Notes: generated from the letters alone by a model not told the origin. Positions 25,724 through 38,070 are shown, counted from the stretch's first letter. The stretch is 64,000 bases of DNA from Metallococcus carri (GCF_011440275.1 NZ_JAAOIV010000004.1:124001-188000), one strand, 5' to 3'. Translations and numbers: made by a program.

Positions 25724-26374
25724 TCAGCGCCGCCGGGTGCGCCGCGCTGCCGTCGGCGTGGGCGCGGGCGGTCGGACCGCACCGGCGAGCGCGAGCGCCA
25801 GCTGCACGTGGTGTTCGGCGATCTCCTCGCGGCTGTCGGGACCATCCTCGCGATACCAACTGGCGATGCCCTGCAGCATCGACAGGATCGCGCGGGTGCA
25901 GTCACCCACCCAGGGGGTGCTGAACGACCCGTCGGCCAGCCCGTCTCGCAGGCACGAGCGCATCAGGTCCTCGATCTGATCCCGTTGTGCGACATAGCGT
26001 TTGCGGTTGTCCGGGGTGAGAGCGCGCGTCTCCGCGTCGAGGAAGGCCAGGCCCTGGTGATTGGTCATGTGCCCGACGATCGCGCGCACCATCGCCGCCA
26101 TCCGGTCGCGCGGCACCGGCCCGGCGGCCGCTTCCGCCTCGGCGGTATGCCGCACCACGACCGCCATCGCCCGGTCGAGCAACTCGGCGAGCAACGCCTG
26201 CTTGTTCTCGTGGTGGTAGTAGAGCGCCGGCACCGTGACACCGACGCGAGCAGCGATGGTGCGCACTGAGGTGCCGTCATAACCGTGCTCGACGAACTCC
26301 TCCAGCGCGGCCCGCAGGATCGGGGTCAGCTCCGCCTCCGGGTCGCTGCTGGCTGCGATCGGCTGCTCGGCCAT
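25724..26374 (-). CDS. TetR-family repressor of the adjacent beta-oxidation operon
   Basis: A 216-residue TetR regulator. Residues about 18-64 are the DNA-binding domain (ILRAALEEFVEHGYDGTSVRTIAARVGVTVPALYYHHENKQ). The helical C-terminal part resembles acyl-CoA-responsive regulators such as KstR2 and FadR-type TetR proteins. A short basic, proline-rich tail ends the protein. It is divergent from CaiB with 118 bp between. The imperfect palindrome ACTTAGCGAGCGTTCAGTAA at 26455 is the likely operator; an acyl-CoA inducer is inferred from the operon. Confidence 0.88.
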   Translation of the reverse strand: MAEQPIAASSDPEAELTPILRAALEEFVEHGYDGTSVRTIAARVGVTVPALYYHHENKQALLAELLDRAMAVVVRHTAEAEAAAGPVPRDRMAAMVRAIVGHMTNHQGLAFLDAETRALTPDNRKRYVAQRDQIEDLMRSCLRDGLADGSFSTPWVGDCTRAILSMLQGIASWYREDGPDSREEIAEHHVQLALALAGAVRPPAPTPTAARRTRRR

Positions 26375-26454
26375 CGGCCCTCCTTGTCGTCCGGTCGGTA
26401 GGACAGCGGTCCCGAAACCCCTGTCGAGTCCCGGTGCAGTGTGCTAGACAAGCA

Positions 26455-26476
26455 ACTTAGCGAGCGTTCAGTAAAT
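26455..26476. promoter_or_regulatory. Probable TetR operator before the CaiB-thiolase-FadB operon
   Basis: ACTTAGCGAGCGTTCAGTAA plus AT forms an imperfect 22-bp palindrome with pattern TTA-N2-GA-N-CG-N-TC-N2-TAA. Size and symmetry are typical of TetR-family sites. It lies between the divergent TetR gene and the operon start, 16 bp before ATG 26493. Confidence 0.6.
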
Positions 26477-26492
26477 CATCCAGGAGGCGCGT

Positions 26493-27647
26493 ATGGCGGG
26501 TCCGCTCACCGGAGTGCGAGTCATCGAGCTCGGCGCCATCGGGCCGGCACCCTTCGCCGGCATGCTGCTCGGCGACTTGGGCGCCGAGGTGATCCGCGTC
26601 GCCCGTCACGGCGACGACGCGGCAGCCCAGCGGGCGGTGCACGGGGTGCTGTTGCGCGGCCGCCGGTTCGTGCAGGCTGACCTCAAGGCACCGGGTGGCG
26701 CGGAGCTGGTGCGTCGGCTCGTCCAGGGTGCGGACGTGCTCACCGAAGGGTTCCGGCCCGGGGTGGCCGAGCGGCTCGGGATCGGACCCGACGACCTGCT
26801 CGCCGGCAATCCGCGGCTGGTTTACGGCCGGATGACCGGCTGGGGGCAGGACGGGCCGCTCGCCGCCTCGGCCGGCCACGACATCAACTACATCGCGCTG
26901 AGCGGTGCGCTCGCGCCCTGCGTGGGCAGTGATGGTGCCCCCGTCGCGCCCCTCAATATGCTCGGCGATTTCGGTGGCGGCGGCATGCTGCTCGCGGTCG
27001 GCGTGCTGGCGGCGCTGCTGCACGCCCGCGCCACCGGCGAGGGTCAGGTCGTCGATGCCGCCATCGTCGACGGTTCGGCGCTGCTGACCGCGATGCACCA
27101 GGCGATGCTCGGCAGCGGGCTGTGGGCGGCGCCTCCCGGCGGCAACATCTTCGACGGCGGCGCGCCCTTCTATGGCGTCTACCGCACGGCCGACGACCGC
27201 TGGCTCAGCGTCGGCGCGATCGAGCCGGCCTTCTATGCCGACTTCGTCCGCGGACTCGGTATGCCGGGGCTGCCGGACCGTGACGACCCGGCGAACTGGC
27301 CGCAGCTCAAGCAGCAGGTGGCTGCTCGCATCGCGGAACGCTCGCTCGAGGAGTGGACCGATGCCTTCGCCGGGCTGGAGGCCTGCGTGGCGCCGGTGCT
27401 CGACCCGGCCGAGGCCCCCGACCACCCCCAGCTCGCCGCTCGCGAGGTTTACCGCGAGTGGGACGGCCTGCGCCATCCGGCGCCCGCGCCCCGCTTCTCC
27501 GCGACCACGGTGGACTGGCCGCCGACCGCGGAGGCGACCGACTCGACATACGACGTGTTGCGCGAAATCGGTTGCAGCACAGACGAACTCGACCAATGGA
27601 CAAGCAGCGGCGTGATCACCGCCGCGCCGAAGGGAGACCAGGAATGA
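26493..27647 (+). CDS. CaiB/BaiF family CoA-transferase (alpha-methylacyl-CoA racemase type)
   Basis: A 384-residue class III CoA-transferase-fold enzyme. [28 protein letters not shown] is the N-terminal signature. [13 protein letters not shown] contains the Asp/His region typical of alpha-methylacyl-CoA racemases, where catalytic His and Asp replace the transferase aspartate. AGGAGG is seven bases before the ATG. First gene of a four-gene operon with thiolase, FadB and an acyl-CoA dehydrogenase, so it probably epimerises 2-methyl-branched acyl-CoAs so they can enter beta-oxidation. Confidence 0.87.
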   Translation: MAGPLTGVRVIELGAIGPAPFAGMLLGDLGAEVIRVARHGDDAAAQRAVHGVLLRGRRFVQADLKAPGGAELVRRLVQGADVLTEGFRPGVAERLGIGPDDLLAGNPRLVYGRMTGWGQDGPLAASAGHDINYIALSGALAPCVGSDGAPVAPLNMLGDFGGGGMLLAVGVLAALLHARATGEGQVVDAAIVDGSALLTAMHQAMLGSGLWAAPPGGNIFDGGAPFYGVYRTADDRWLSVGAIEPAFYADFVRGLGMPGLPDRDDPANWPQLKQQVAARIAERSLEEWTDAFAGLEACVAPVLDPAEAPDHPQLAAREVYREWDGLRHPAPAPRFSATTVDWPPTAEATDSTYDVLREIGCSTDELDQWTSSGVITAAPKGDQE

Positions 27648-28858
27648 GCACCGAAGCCTTCGTCTACGAGGCGATCCGCACGCCGCGCGGTCGCGGGAAG
27701 GCCAATGGATCACTGCACGAGATCAAACCGATCTCGTTGGTGACCGGCCTGATCGACGAGTTGCGGCGACGCGCCCCCAACCTCGACCCCACGGGCATCG
27801 ACGATGTCGTGCTCGGGGTGGTCAGCCCGCTCGGTGACCAGGGCTCCGATATCGCCAAGACCGCGGCCCTGGCGGCCGGACTGCCCGACACCACCGCGGG
27901 CGTGCAGCTCAACCGGTTCTGTGCGAGCGGTCTCGAGGCGGTCAACACCGCGGCCGAGAAGGTGCGCTCGGGCTGGAACCAGTTGGTCCTCGCCGGTGGC
28001 GTCGAGTCGATGTCGCGGGTGCCGATGGGCTCCGACGGCGGCCCCTGGGCGATGGACCCGCAGACCTCCTTCGCCACCGGCTTCGTGCCCCAGGGGATCG
28101 GTGCCGACCTCATCGCCACCCTCGAGGGCTGGTCGCGCACCGATGTCGACGAATACGCCGTGGAGAGTCAGCAGCGCGCAGCCAAGGCGCAGGCCGACGG
28201 CCGGTTCGACCGGTCGCTCGTGCCGGTCGTTGACCAGAGCGGCATCCCGGTGCTGGACCGGGACGAGTTCGTCCGCCCGGAGACCACGGTCGAATCCCTG
28301 GCCGGGCTCAAGCCGTCCTTCGCCCAGATGGGCAAGGACGGCGGCTTCGACGCGGTCGCGCTGGCGAAATACCACCAGGTGCCCGCGATTGACCACGTCC
28401 ACCACGCCGGCAATTCCTCGGGCATCGTCGACGGTGCCGCGCTGGTCGCGGTCGGCTCTGAGGAGGCCGGCCGCCGCCACGGGCTGACCCCGCGTGCCCG
28501 CATCGTTGCGGCCGCGGTCTCGGGTGCCGACCCGACGATCATGCTCACCGGCCCGGCGCCGGCGGCCCGCAAGGCCCTGGCGCTGGCCGGACTCGAGGTC
28601 GGCGATATCGATCTGTTCGAGGTCAACGAGGCCTTCGCCGCGGTGCCGATGCGCTTCATGCGCGATCTCGGTGTGGATCACGAGGTCGTCAACGTCAACG
28701 GCGGGGCCATCGCGCTCGGCCACCCGCTGGGCGCGACCGGGGCGATGATCCTCGGCACGCTCATCGACGAGCTCGAGCGGCGATCACTGCGCCGCGGCCT
28801 CGCGACGCTCTGCGTCGGCGGGGGCATGGGCATCGCCACGATTATCGAAAGGCTTTGA
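27644..28858 (+). CDS. fadA: Acetyl-CoA acyltransferase (thiolase)
   Basis: A 404-residue thiolase. [15 protein letters not shown] (about 88-102) holds the acyl-accepting cysteine. [19 protein letters not shown] (about 345-363) carries the histidine, and [11 protein letters not shown] near the C-terminus the second catalytic cysteine. ATG 27644 overlaps the CaiB stop (ATGA). It performs the last step of beta-oxidation with the downstream FadB. Longer readings from 27353 overlap the CaiB coding region and are not credible. Confidence 0.93.
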   Translation: MSTEAFVYEAIRTPRGRGKANGSLHEIKPISLVTGLIDELRRRAPNLDPTGIDDVVLGVVSPLGDQGSDIAKTAALAAGLPDTTAGVQLNRFCASGLEAVNTAAEKVRSGWNQLVLAGGVESMSRVPMGSDGGPWAMDPQTSFATGFVPQGIGADLIATLEGWSRTDVDEYAVESQQRAAKAQADGRFDRSLVPVVDQSGIPVLDRDEFVRPETTVESLAGLKPSFAQMGKDGGFDAVALAKYHQVPAIDHVHHAGNSSGIVDGAALVAVGSEEAGRRHGLTPRARIVAAAVSGADPTIMLTGPAPAARKALALAGLEVGDIDLFEVNEAFAAVPMRFMRDLGVDHEVVNVNGGAIALGHPLGATGAMILGTLIDELERRSLRRGLATLCVGGGMGIATIIERL

Positions 28859-28863
28859 GGGAC

Positions 28864-31026
28864 ATGACGATCGAGCAAGCACCGACCACCGAGACGATCC
28901 GCATCGAGGTCGACGACCACCAGGTCGTCACCCTCACTCTGGACGACCCGTCCGGCTCGGCCAATGTGATGAACAGCGCCTACCGCACCTCGATGCACCA
29001 GGCGGTGCAGTGGCTGCAGCAGGTGCGCGAGGAGATCGTCGGCGTCATCGTCACCTCGGCCAAGAAGACCTTCTTCGCCGGCGGCGACCTGGCCGGCCTG
29101 CAGTCGGTCAGCCCGGCGACCGCGGCGGCCTTCTTCGCCGAGGTGGAGTCGGTCAAGGCGGACCTGCGCGCGCTGGAGACCCTCGGCCGCCCGGTCGTGG
29201 CCGTGCTCAACGGCTCGGCCCTCGGCGGCGGGCTGGAGATCGCGCTCGCCTGTCATCACCGCATCGCGGTGGACACACCGGGTGCGCGCTTCGGCACCCC
29301 CGAGGTCACCCTGGGCCTGCTGCCCGGGGGTGGCGGTGTCACCCGCACCGTGCGCATGCTCGGCCTCGCCGACGCGCTGATGAAGGTGCTCGGCCAGGGC
29401 ACGCAATATCCGCCGGCCCAGGCCCAAGAGGTCGGGATCGTCGACGAGGTCGTGCCCACGGTCGAGGACGGTCTGCGGGCAGCCCGTGCGTGGATCGCCG
29501 AGCACCCGGACGCCGTGCAGCCTTGGGACACACCGGGATTCAAGATCCCCGGCGGCACGCCCGCCGGTGGTCCGATCAAGGCGTTCCTGCCGTCGCTGCC
29601 GGCCCTGCTCACCGCCCAGCTGAAGGGCGCGCCCTATCCGGCCCCGCAGGCGATCCTGTCCGCCGCCGTCGAGGGATCGCAGGTCGACTTCGACACCGCC
29701 TCGCGGATCGAGAGCCGCTATCTCACCCAGCTCGCGGCCGGGCCGACCAGCACCAACATGATCCAGGCCTTCTTCTTCGACCTGCAGGCGATCAAGAAGG
29801 GTGCCTCCCGACCGGACGGCATCGAGCCGCGCTCGGTGACCAAGGTCGGGGTGCTCGGCGCAGGGATGATGGGTGCCGGCATCGCCTACGTGCTGGCCAA
29901 GGCTGGGCTGCCGGTCGTGCTCAAGGACGTCGATCAGGCCGCCGCCGATCGTGGCAAGGACTACTCGAAGTCGTTGCTGGACAAGGCGATCGAGCGCGGC
30001 CGCTCCACCCGGGAGAAGGCCGACGAGTTGCTCGGCCGGATCACCGCGACCACCGACCCGGCGGATCTGGCCGGCTGCGACGTGGTGGTGGAGGCGGTCT
30101 TCGAGAACCCCGCACTCAAGCAGCAGGTCTTCGCCGAGGTGATGCCGCACCTGGCAGCCGACGCGCTGTTGTGCACCAACACCTCCACGCTGCCGATCAC
30201 CTCACTCGCCGAGGGCGTCGACCGACCCGAAGACTTCATCGGGCTGCACTTCTTCTCACCGGTCGACAAGATGCCGTTGGTCGAGATCATCCGCGGCGAG
30301 CGCACCAGCGACGCGGCGCTCGCGCGTGCTTACGACCTGGTCCTGGCCATCGGCAAGACGCCGATCGTGGTGCAGGACTCGCGAGGCTTCTTCACCAGCC
30401 GGGTCATCGGCACCTTCACCGGTGAGGGGTTGGCGATGCTCGCCGAAGGCGTCCACCCGGTCAGCCTCGAGCGGGCCGCCACTCAGGCCGGCTACCCGGT
30501 CGGCACCCTGCAGATCTCCGACGAGCTCAATCTGGAGCTGATGCAACGCATCCAGCGCGAGACGATCGCGGCAGGTGCCGGCGAGCATCCGGCATACGCC
30601 GTCGTGGACGCGATGGTCGAGCGGGGCCGCACGGGCAAGAAGGCCGGCCAAGGCTTCTACGAGTATGACGAGAACGGTCGCCGCGGGGGCCTCTGGCCGG
30701 GGCTGGCAGACCTGTATCCGGTTGCGGCAGAACAGATCCCGTTCGAGGACATCAAGGACCGGTTGCTCTTCGTGGAGGCGATCGAGTCGGCTCGGTGCTT
30801 CGACGAGGGCGTCGTCACCTCACCTGGTGACGCCAACATCGGCTCGATCTTCGGCATCGGTTATCCGGCCTGGACCGGGGGAGTGGCGCAATTCGTCACC
30901 GGCTATCCGGACGGCGGCGTGGCCGGGTTCGTGCGCCGCGCCGACGAATTGCGGGAACGCTATGGCGACCGGTTCGCCGTGCCCGACAGCCTGCGCGCGC
31001 GGGCCACGAAGGAGGAAGCAGCATGA
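28864..31026 (+). CDS. fadB: Bifunctional enoyl-CoA hydratase / 3-hydroxyacyl-CoA dehydrogenase FadB-like
   Basis: A 720-residue fusion. Residues 1-300 are the crotonase domain: oxyanion loops [13 protein letters not shown] and [20 protein letters not shown], and catalytic glutamates in [15 protein letters not shown]. Residues about 325-720 are the dehydrogenase: NAD loop [20 protein letters not shown], then [17 protein letters not shown] with the catalytic histidine, and two C-terminal HCDH domains. It carries out hydration and oxidation of enoyl-CoA and pairs with the thiolase. The stop overlaps the next gene (ATGA). Confidence 0.93.
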   Translation: MTIEQAPTTETIRIEVDDHQVVTLTLDDPSGSANVMNSAYRTSMHQAVQWLQQVREEIVGVIVTSAKKTFFAGGDLAGLQSVSPATAAAFFAEVESVKADLRALETLGRPVVAVLNGSALGGGLEIALACHHRIAVDTPGARFGTPEVTLGLLPGGGGVTRTVRMLGLADALMKVLGQGTQYPPAQAQEVGIVDEVVPTVEDGLRAARAWIAEHPDAVQPWDTPGFKIPGGTPAGGPIKAFLPSLPALLTAQLKGAPYPAPQAILSAAVEGSQVDFDTASRIESRYLTQLAAGPTSTNMIQAFFFDLQAIKKGASRPDGIEPRSVTKVGVLGAGMMGAGIAYVLAKAGLPVVLKDVDQAAADRGKDYSKSLLDKAIERGRSTREKADELLGRITATTDPADLAGCDVVVEAVFENPALKQQVFAEVMPHLAADALLCTNTSTLPITSLAEGVDRPEDFIGLHFFSPVDKMPLVEIIRGERTSDAALARAYDLVLAIGKTPIVVQDSRGFFTSRVIGTFTGEGLAMLAEGVHPVSLERAATQAGYPVGTLQISDELNLELMQRIQRETIAAGAGEHPAYAVVDAMVERGRTGKKAGQGFYEYDENGRRGGLWPGLADLYPVAAEQIPFEDIKDRLLFVEAIESARCFDEGVVTSPGDANIGSIFGIGYPAWTGGVAQFVTGYPDGGVAGFVRRADELRERYGDRFAVPDSLRARATKEEAA

Positions 31027-32165
31027 GCCGCACACTCTTCGAGGAGGACCACGAAGCCTTCCGCAAGACCGCCCGCGCGTTCTTCGAGCGCGAGTGCGTG
31101 CCGCACCGCGAGCAGTGGGACGCCGACGGCATCGTCAGCCGCGACGCCTGGCGGGCGGCGGGTCAGGCCGGCCTCATCGGCATGGCCGTGCCGGAGGAGT
31201 TCGGCGGCGGCGGTATGCCGGACTTCCGGTTCAACATGGTGATCACCGAGGAGTCGGTCGCGACCGAGACCACCGGCCTGGCGATCAGCCTCACCAACGA
31301 TGTGATCCTGCCGTATTTCCTCGAGCTCGCCACCGACGAACAGAAGAAGCGGTGGCTGCCGGACATCTGCTCGGGGGAGAAGGTCGTCGCCATCGCGATG
31401 ACCGAACCGGGCGCCGGCAGCGACCTGCAGGGCATCACGACGACCGCCGTCGACAAGGGCGACCACTACTTGGTGAACGGCCGAAAGACGTTCATCTCCA
31501 GTGGAATCCTCGCCGACATCGTGATCGTGGTGTGCCGGACCGACAAGGACGCCGGGCACCGGGGGATCAGCCTGATCGTGCTGGAGCGCGGCATGGACGG
31601 CTTCGAACGAGGCCGCAATCTGGACAAGATCGGCCTGCACGCGCAGGACACCGCCGAGCTGATCTTCGACGACGTGCAGGTGCCCAAGGACAACCTGCTC
31701 GGTGCCGAGGGCGACGGGTTCATCGCGCTCATGCAGAACCTTCCGCAGGAGCGGCTGTCGATCGCGACCATCGCGGCCGCGGCGATCGACCGGGTGGTGG
31801 ACATGGCGATCGACTACGCCAAGCAACGCCAGGCCTTCGGCCGCTCGATCGGGTCCTTCCAGAACACCCGCTTCACCATCGCCGAGATGGTCACCGAGGC
31901 GCGGGTCGCCCGGGTGTATGTCGATGACTGCGTGCGACGTCACCTGAGCGGAGAGCTCGACGCGGCCGAGGCGTCCGGGCTGAAGTACTGGAGCACCGAG
32001 CTGCAGAAGAAGATCGTCGACCAGGCGGTGCAGATCCACGGTGGTTACGGCTTCATGGCGGAGTATCCGGTGGCGCGTGCCTACCTCAATACCCGCGTGC
32101 AGACGATCTACGGCGGCACCACGGAGATCATGAAGGAGATCGTGGGGCGCTCGCTCGGGCTGTGA
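31023..32165 (+). CDS. Acyl-CoA dehydrogenase (long-chain type)
   Basis: A 380-residue FAD dehydrogenase coupled to fadB by a 4-bp overlap. AIAMTEPGAGSDLQG is the flavin/substrate motif, and QIHGGYGFMAEYPVARAYLNTRVQTIYGGTTEIMKEI the C-terminal core. Where the enzyme at 4951 has EGT, this one has YGGT, so the catalytic glutamate is not at that position. That is the pattern of long-chain and isovaleryl-CoA dehydrogenases, whose base lies on another helix. First oxidative step of the operon's beta-oxidation. Confidence 0.9.
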   Translation: MSRTLFEEDHEAFRKTARAFFERECVPHREQWDADGIVSRDAWRAAGQAGLIGMAVPEEFGGGGMPDFRFNMVITEESVATETTGLAISLTNDVILPYFLELATDEQKKRWLPDICSGEKVVAIAMTEPGAGSDLQGITTTAVDKGDHYLVNGRKTFISSGILADIVIVVCRTDKDAGHRGISLIVLERGMDGFERGRNLDKIGLHAQDTAELIFDDVQVPKDNLLGAEGDGFIALMQNLPQERLSIATIAAAAIDRVVDMAIDYAKQRQAFGRSIGSFQNTRFTIAEMVTEARVARVYVDDCVRRHLSGELDAAEASGLKYWSTELQKKIVDQAVQIHGGYGFMAEYPVARAYLNTRVQTIYGGTTEIMKEIVGRSLGL

Positions 32166-32329
32166 TTCGGTGCTCTGTCGGTGGCTGATGCGACAATCGG
32201 GTGAGTTGCTGCGCGCCTGATCGATTCTGTTGCGGCACAACGAAATTGGTGGCGCACGGGCCTTCCCATTGGCTCCGAACAGATGTATGATGAGGTGGAC
32301 GAAGGAGCTCTGGGGAGGGGGTTTCGGTC

Positions 32330-33853
32330 ATGTCGTTCACTCAGCACACGCGGCTGCCAGACGAGCCGCTGCGGCCCTCACCGGTGCCGGTGGTCCCGGC
32401 AGCACCCGGTCGAGCGGCTGGGCTGGCGGACCAGACGCGGCGGTTCGTCGAAACCCTCGGCGAGTGGTCCGGAGCCCTCCATCAGCTTGGCGACGATGCG
32501 CTGAGCGACGTGGCCGTCGACCTGCTCGCGGTGCTGCAGCGGTCCGAGGCGGTGCTGGTCGACCTCGCGCGTGAGGCGATCGACCGAGGCGTCGTCCAGC
32601 GGTCCACCGCCGCAAGCCCGACCGCCTGGCTGGCAGCGGCCTCGCAGGGCGATCCGTCCCGACCGTCGTCCGATGCCGGCCCTCTGCAGCCGGCCGCGCC
32701 GGTTGGTGACGATGGGCCTGCCGACGCTGCCGACGCTGCCGACGGGTGGCGGTCGCCCGGCATCGAACCTGCCCACGCTCGACGGATCTGCGAGGTCGCT
32801 GACGCCACCCGCGCGCCCGGCAACGAGATCGTCGCCCGAGCGGTGCGATCTGGTGCCGCGAGCGTGTCGGTCGCGCAGGTGTGCCTGCGCGAAGCCCCAC
32901 AGGCCCTGGCCGTCCTGCCGGACGCGGACCGAGCAGAGGTGCTCGGCTGGTATCTCGCCCTGGGCTCGGGTGCGTCGCGCAGCACGCTCAAGGCGCTCAC
33001 CCGGCGCATCATCGCCCGGTTCGATCCTGATCGGCTGGATGCCGACGAGGCTCGTCTTGACCCGGTCGAGCGGCTGCGGTGGAGCGACCTGCCCAATGGC
33101 ATGAGTCGCCTCGAGGCCGATCTGACCTCCGCCCACGCCGCCCAGCTCAAGCAGGCGATCGATGCCTTCTCCGCGCCGCGGCCCACCGAGGACCCGCAGG
33201 GCAGCGGCACGACGGCACCTGACGATCGCACGCCGGGCAAGCGCCGACTGGACGCGCTCATGCTGCTCGCCTGCCACGGCGCAGCCGCGCTCGACCGCGA
33301 CCGGCCTCGCCTCGGTGCGCTCGCGCGGCTTGTGGTCACCGTCGACCTCGCGACCCTGATCGGTGAGCTGGGGTACGCCTCGAGCGGCTGTTGCCCGGCC
33401 TGCGGCGCAGCGGAACCGGCCACCCGGGTGCCCGGGGCGGGCAGCACGCCATACGGCGACATCATCGACGCCGGCACCGTGCGCAGGCTCGCCTGCGATG
33501 CGGAGATCGTGCCCGTCGTGCTCGGCGGGGTGAGCGAACCGCTGGACGTCGGCCGGATGCAGCGACTGTTCACCCCCGCTCAGCGAGTGGCCCTCGGCGA
33601 ACGAGATCAGGGGTGCAGCTTCCCTGGCTGCGACCGGCCACCACCCTGGTGCGAAGCCCACCATCTGAGGCCGTGGACCGCCGGCGGGCGATCCACGCTC
33701 GACAACGGCGCACTGCTGTGCGAACGCCACCACACGGTGGTCCACCGAGATCGACTGCTGGGTGCTGTCGTGGCCGGCCGGGTGGTCTGGGATCTCACCC
33801 CCGGACGTATGCCGCTCTCCCAGCACGCCGCTGCGGCAGACCCGGCGGCCTGA
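32330..33853 (+). CDS. DUF222 / HNH endonuclease domain protein
   Basis: A 507-residue member of the actinobacterial DUF222-HNH (13E12-type) family. The DUF222 part spans about residues 60-330 (VDLLAVLQRSEAVLVDLAREAID; RRLDALMLLACHGAA). The C-terminal HNH module has CSFPGCDRPPPWCEAHHLRPWTAGG and LCERHHTVVH, with complete zinc and metal histidines. Between them a CPAC pair (residues near 358) may bind another zinc. GGGGAGGGGG precedes the ATG. Such genes are multicopy in many actinobacteria; their role is unknown, with DNA mobility or defence suggested. No flanking target-site repeats are seen. Confidence 0.87.
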   Translation: MSFTQHTRLPDEPLRPSPVPVVPAAPGRAAGLADQTRRFVETLGEWSGALHQLGDDALSDVAVDLLAVLQRSEAVLVDLAREAIDRGVVQRSTAASPTAWLAAASQGDPSRPSSDAGPLQPAAPVGDDGPADAADAADGWRSPGIEPAHARRICEVADATRAPGNEIVARAVRSGAASVSVAQVCLREAPQALAVLPDADRAEVLGWYLALGSGASRSTLKALTRRIIARFDPDRLDADEARLDPVERLRWSDLPNGMSRLEADLTSAHAAQLKQAIDAFSAPRPTEDPQGSGTTAPDDRTPGKRRLDALMLLACHGAAALDRDRPRLGALARLVVTVDLATLIGELGYASSGCCPACGAAEPATRVPGAGSTPYGDIIDAGTVRRLACDAEIVPVVLGGVSEPLDVGRMQRLFTPAQRVALGERDQGCSFPGCDRPPPWCEAHHLRPWTAGGRSTLDNGALLCERHHTVVHRDRLLGAVVAGRVVWDLTPGRMPLSQHAAAADPAA

Positions 33854-33879
33854 CTTTGCCCGATCGGGTGACCAGAGCG

Positions 33880-33906
33880 TTTGCACTCGGCATACCAGAG
33901 TGCCAA
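33880..33906. promoter_or_regulatory. CIRCE operator 1 of groEL, overlapping the promoter
   Basis: TTTGCACTC, nine bases, GAGTGCCAA: seven or eight of nine positions of each CIRCE arm (consensus TTAGCACTC-N9-GAGTGCTAA). TTGCAC (33881) and AATAAT (33905-33910) can serve as -35 and -10 with an 18-bp spacer, so HrcA bound here would block RNA polymerase. Confidence 0.85.
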
Positions 33907-33914
33907 TAATGGCG

Positions 33915-35880
<1,966 letters not shown>

Positions 35881-35907
35881 CAGGCAACTCCTGACGAAGC
35901 AAACGTT

Positions 35908-35935
35908 GGGGCGGGGTTCGCGAGAACCCCGCCCC
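35908..35935 (+). terminator. Rho-independent terminator of groEL
   Basis: GGGGCGGGGTTC, loop GCGA, GAACCCCGCCCC: a perfect 12-bp stem followed by TTCGT. It can also serve the convergent gene ending at 35963. Confidence 0.85.
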
Positions 35936-35962
35936 TTCGTCACCCCTGCCGGCGTATGCCGG

Positions 35963-37003
35963 TCAGTTGCTCGCCGTGGTGTGCTGCTTGCCCTGGGCGT
36001 CGGTCCAGCGGAACAGCAAGATCGGCGCCGCGCCCTGGTTGGCCTTGGAGAGTTTGACTGCGGCCCGGACGATCTGCCACTCGCCACCGGGCACCGGGTA
36101 GGTGGTCACCTTGGGGGCACTCACGGTGTTGGCCGGACGGATTGCCTCGACGGAGCGGGCACTCGCGGGCAGCACCGCCTCGGTCATCACGTCCTGATCG
36201 GACATGCTGTTAGTCCTCACCTCGGTCCACCCCGATCCGTCGCCGACCGCAAAGGACATCGGGTCCCCGCTACCGCCCGGGTCGAGTGATGGCACCCAGG
36301 TCTGAAGGGCAGGGAAGACCACCGTGTCACCGGTCTCTGGCAGCTTTACCCGCACCGGTTGTTCCCCGGAGGACGAGGACCAGTCGCCTCCGCCGTTGAC
36401 CCACACGACACCGCGCACGCGCTGTCCCGTGAAGAACGGCAGCACGGCATAGGTCTTCCCGCTGCCGGTGCGCAGCCCGAACTGCACGGAGCCATGGGTG
36501 CCGGCTGCGGCGACAAAGGCCGCGTCGGCGGCGACGGGGTAGACGAGATACCGATTGTTGTAGCTGTCCTGGTAGGTCACGCCGCCGTTAGGGCTGTCAG
36601 CAATCTTGGGCATCGCCTCCCAGGCCCGACCACCGGAGTCGCTGTAGAGCTGCAGGCCGGCTGTGGTCTCCTTCGCATGGATCGCGGCTGGTGCACCGCC
36701 CGGCAGGGTGATCCGGTCGCCGGAGACCGTGATGCCCGAGGCGCCGCCGAAGGTCAGGCGCAGGGCCGCGGCCGTGGGGGCCGAGGTTGAGGACGTGGCC
36801 GGTTGCACCGGCCGGCTGAGTACATTGTGCAGGCCGGCCGCGCCGGCCGTCACTGCGATGACCGCGGCGGCGAGGCCACCGGCGATCGCCATACGGCGTC
36901 GACGCACGCGAGTGCGACCACCCGCGGCGACCCGCTGCGGATCGATCGACAGCGGTGGAATCTCGCTGTCGCGCAAGAGCTCTCGGATGTCGAGGTCGCT
37001 CAT
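35963..37003 (-). CDS. Single-pass membrane protein paired with SigE-family sigma factor
   Basis: A 346-residue protein with a 35-residue basic N-terminal cytoplasmic part (MSDLDIRELLRDSEIPPLSID), one transmembrane helix (about residues 38-60, MAIAGGLAAAVIAVTAGAAGL) and a large Ser/Thr- and Gly-rich outer domain. ATG 37003 overlaps the sigma-factor stop by 4 bp. This is the architecture and gene order of anti-sigma or sensor partners of actinobacterial SigE-type factors, but the short N-terminus has no zinc HxxxCxxC motif. A classical ZAS anti-sigma fold is therefore unlikely. I have no family name for it. Confidence 0.7.
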   Translation of the reverse strand: MSDLDIRELLRDSEIPPLSIDPQRVAAGGRTRVRRRRMAIAGGLAAAVIAVTAGAAGLHNVLSRPVQPATSSTSAPTAAALRLTFGGASGITVSGDRITLPGGAPAAIHAKETTAGLQLYSDSGGRAWEAMPKIADSPNGGVTYQDSYNNRYLVYPVAADAAFVAAAGTHGSVQFGLRTGSGKTYAVLPFFTGQRVRGVVWVNGGGDWSSSSGEQPVRVKLPETGDTVVFPALQTWVPSLDPGGSGDPMSFAVGDGSGWTEVRTNSMSDQDVMTEAVLPASARSVEAIRPANTVSAPKVTTYPVPGGEWQIVRAAVKLSKANQGAAPILLFRWTDAQGKQHTTASN

Positions 37004-37497
37004 CGCTTCACCTCCGAGTTCGAGTTGAGGGCGTCGCGCAAGGCGGCCAGCCCCCGTGAGGCGGATGACTTGACCGTGCCGACGCTGACGCCGAGCGTGT
37101 CGGCGGTCTCCTGTTCGGACAGGTTGGCGTAGTAGCGGAGCACGACGACTTCGCGCTCGCGCTTGGGCAGGGTCTGCAACAACCGGACGATCTGGTCGCG
37201 GTCGTCGCTCGCCGTCTGCACGGACGGTGCGGCGCGCTCGGGGAGCGCGGCCATCGCGACCTCACCGTGCCGCCGTCGCCAGCGATCGGTGTGCAGGTTG
37301 ACGAGGGTGCGGCGGACGTAGCCATAGGGCGAGCCCGTGCTGATCCGGCGCCATGTGACGTAGGCGCGCTCGTAGGACTCCTGGACGAGTTCCTCCGCCA
37401 GGTGACGGTCACCGGTGAGGAACCAGGCGGTGCGCAGCAGGGCAGGCGACGAGCTCTCGACGAAGGCCACGAAGGTGGCTTCGTCGGTCTTGTTCAT
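37000..37497 (-). CDS. SigE-family ECF RNA polymerase sigma factor
   Basis: A 165-residue ECF sigma factor. Region 2 (FVAFVESSSPALLRTAWFLTGDRHLAEELVQESYERAYVTWRRI) recognises the -10 element. Region 4 (LQTLPKREREVVVLRYYANLSEQETADTLGVSVGTVKSSASRGLAALRD) recognises the -35 element. This short form is typical of the SigE subgroup of actinobacteria. ATG 37497 has AGGGGG upstream. Co-translated with the membrane protein that follows, which may control its activity. Confidence 0.92.
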   Translation of the reverse strand: MNKTDEATFVAFVESSSPALLRTAWFLTGDRHLAEELVQESYERAYVTWRRISTGSPYGYVRRTLVNLHTDRWRRRHGEVAMAALPERAAPSVQTASDDRDQIVRLLQTLPKREREVVVLRYYANLSEQETADTLGVSVGTVKSSASRGLAALRDALNSNSEVKR

Positions 37498-37716
37498 CGC
37501 GGCCCCCTGATGACTGTTGCGATCATGCCCCTGGAACGCAGCGGCTGCCCGAAAGGTTGAGTCCGGCCTTCTCCCACCGTATGCCGACCGCCTCGCTCGC
37601 CCGAGATCGGCGTCTCCGCACGGTGGTCGACGGCGTGACGAGACGTGCGTTGCGCGGACTGTCGGTGCTGGCTTGCAAGATCGACCGCGATCGGTGAGCG
37701 TGGAGAGGAGCAGCAC

Positions 37717-38070
37717 ATGGGTCCTTGGCTCACGCCAGTGCTGTCATTTGTGGGGGGCCTGCTGGGTGCTGGGATCCCGGCCTGGGTGGCGCTCAGAGGT
37801 CAGCGACAAGCAGCTCGCAGCGAATGGCGTGAGCGATTCGATCGCGCGCTCGAGAATCTGACGAGCGCTGAACCGCCGAAGCGACGCATCGGTGAGGAAC
37901 TCCTCGCTGACCTGATCGACTCCGACCTTGGCAGTGAGGCGGACCGCGACCTTGCTCGTCGGATCGGGCGCCTCAGTCTCAGCGTCGATGAGCGGCAGTT
38001 CGCTGTGGACGTGGATTCTGGGGCGCCTGCGAGTGACAATGGAAGAGATCACATCGTGGAGGACTCATGA
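37717..38070 (+). CDS. Small membrane-anchored protein of unknown function
   Basis: A 117-residue protein. Residues 3-26 (PWLTPVLSFVGGLLGAGIPAWVAL) form one hydrophobic helix, followed by a charged cytoplasmic part (RGQRQAARSEWRERFDRALENLTS; AEPPKRRIGEELLADLIDS) that resembles an amphipathic coiled coil. GGAGAGGAG precedes ATG 37717. The stop overlaps a 56-codon gene (ATGA). Not recognised; the pair is not a known toxin-antitoxin system. Confidence 0.65.
   Translation: MGPWLTPVLSFVGGLLGAGIPAWVALRGQRQAARSEWRERFDRALENLTSAEPPKRRIGEELLADLIDSDLGSEADRDLARRIGRLSLSVDERQFAVDVDSGAPASDNGRDHIVEDS

Noticed and set aside
32330..33853. HNH gene as a homing endonuclease or mobile intron
   Set aside because: It has the full DUF222 architecture, its own ribosome site, and does not interrupt another gene.
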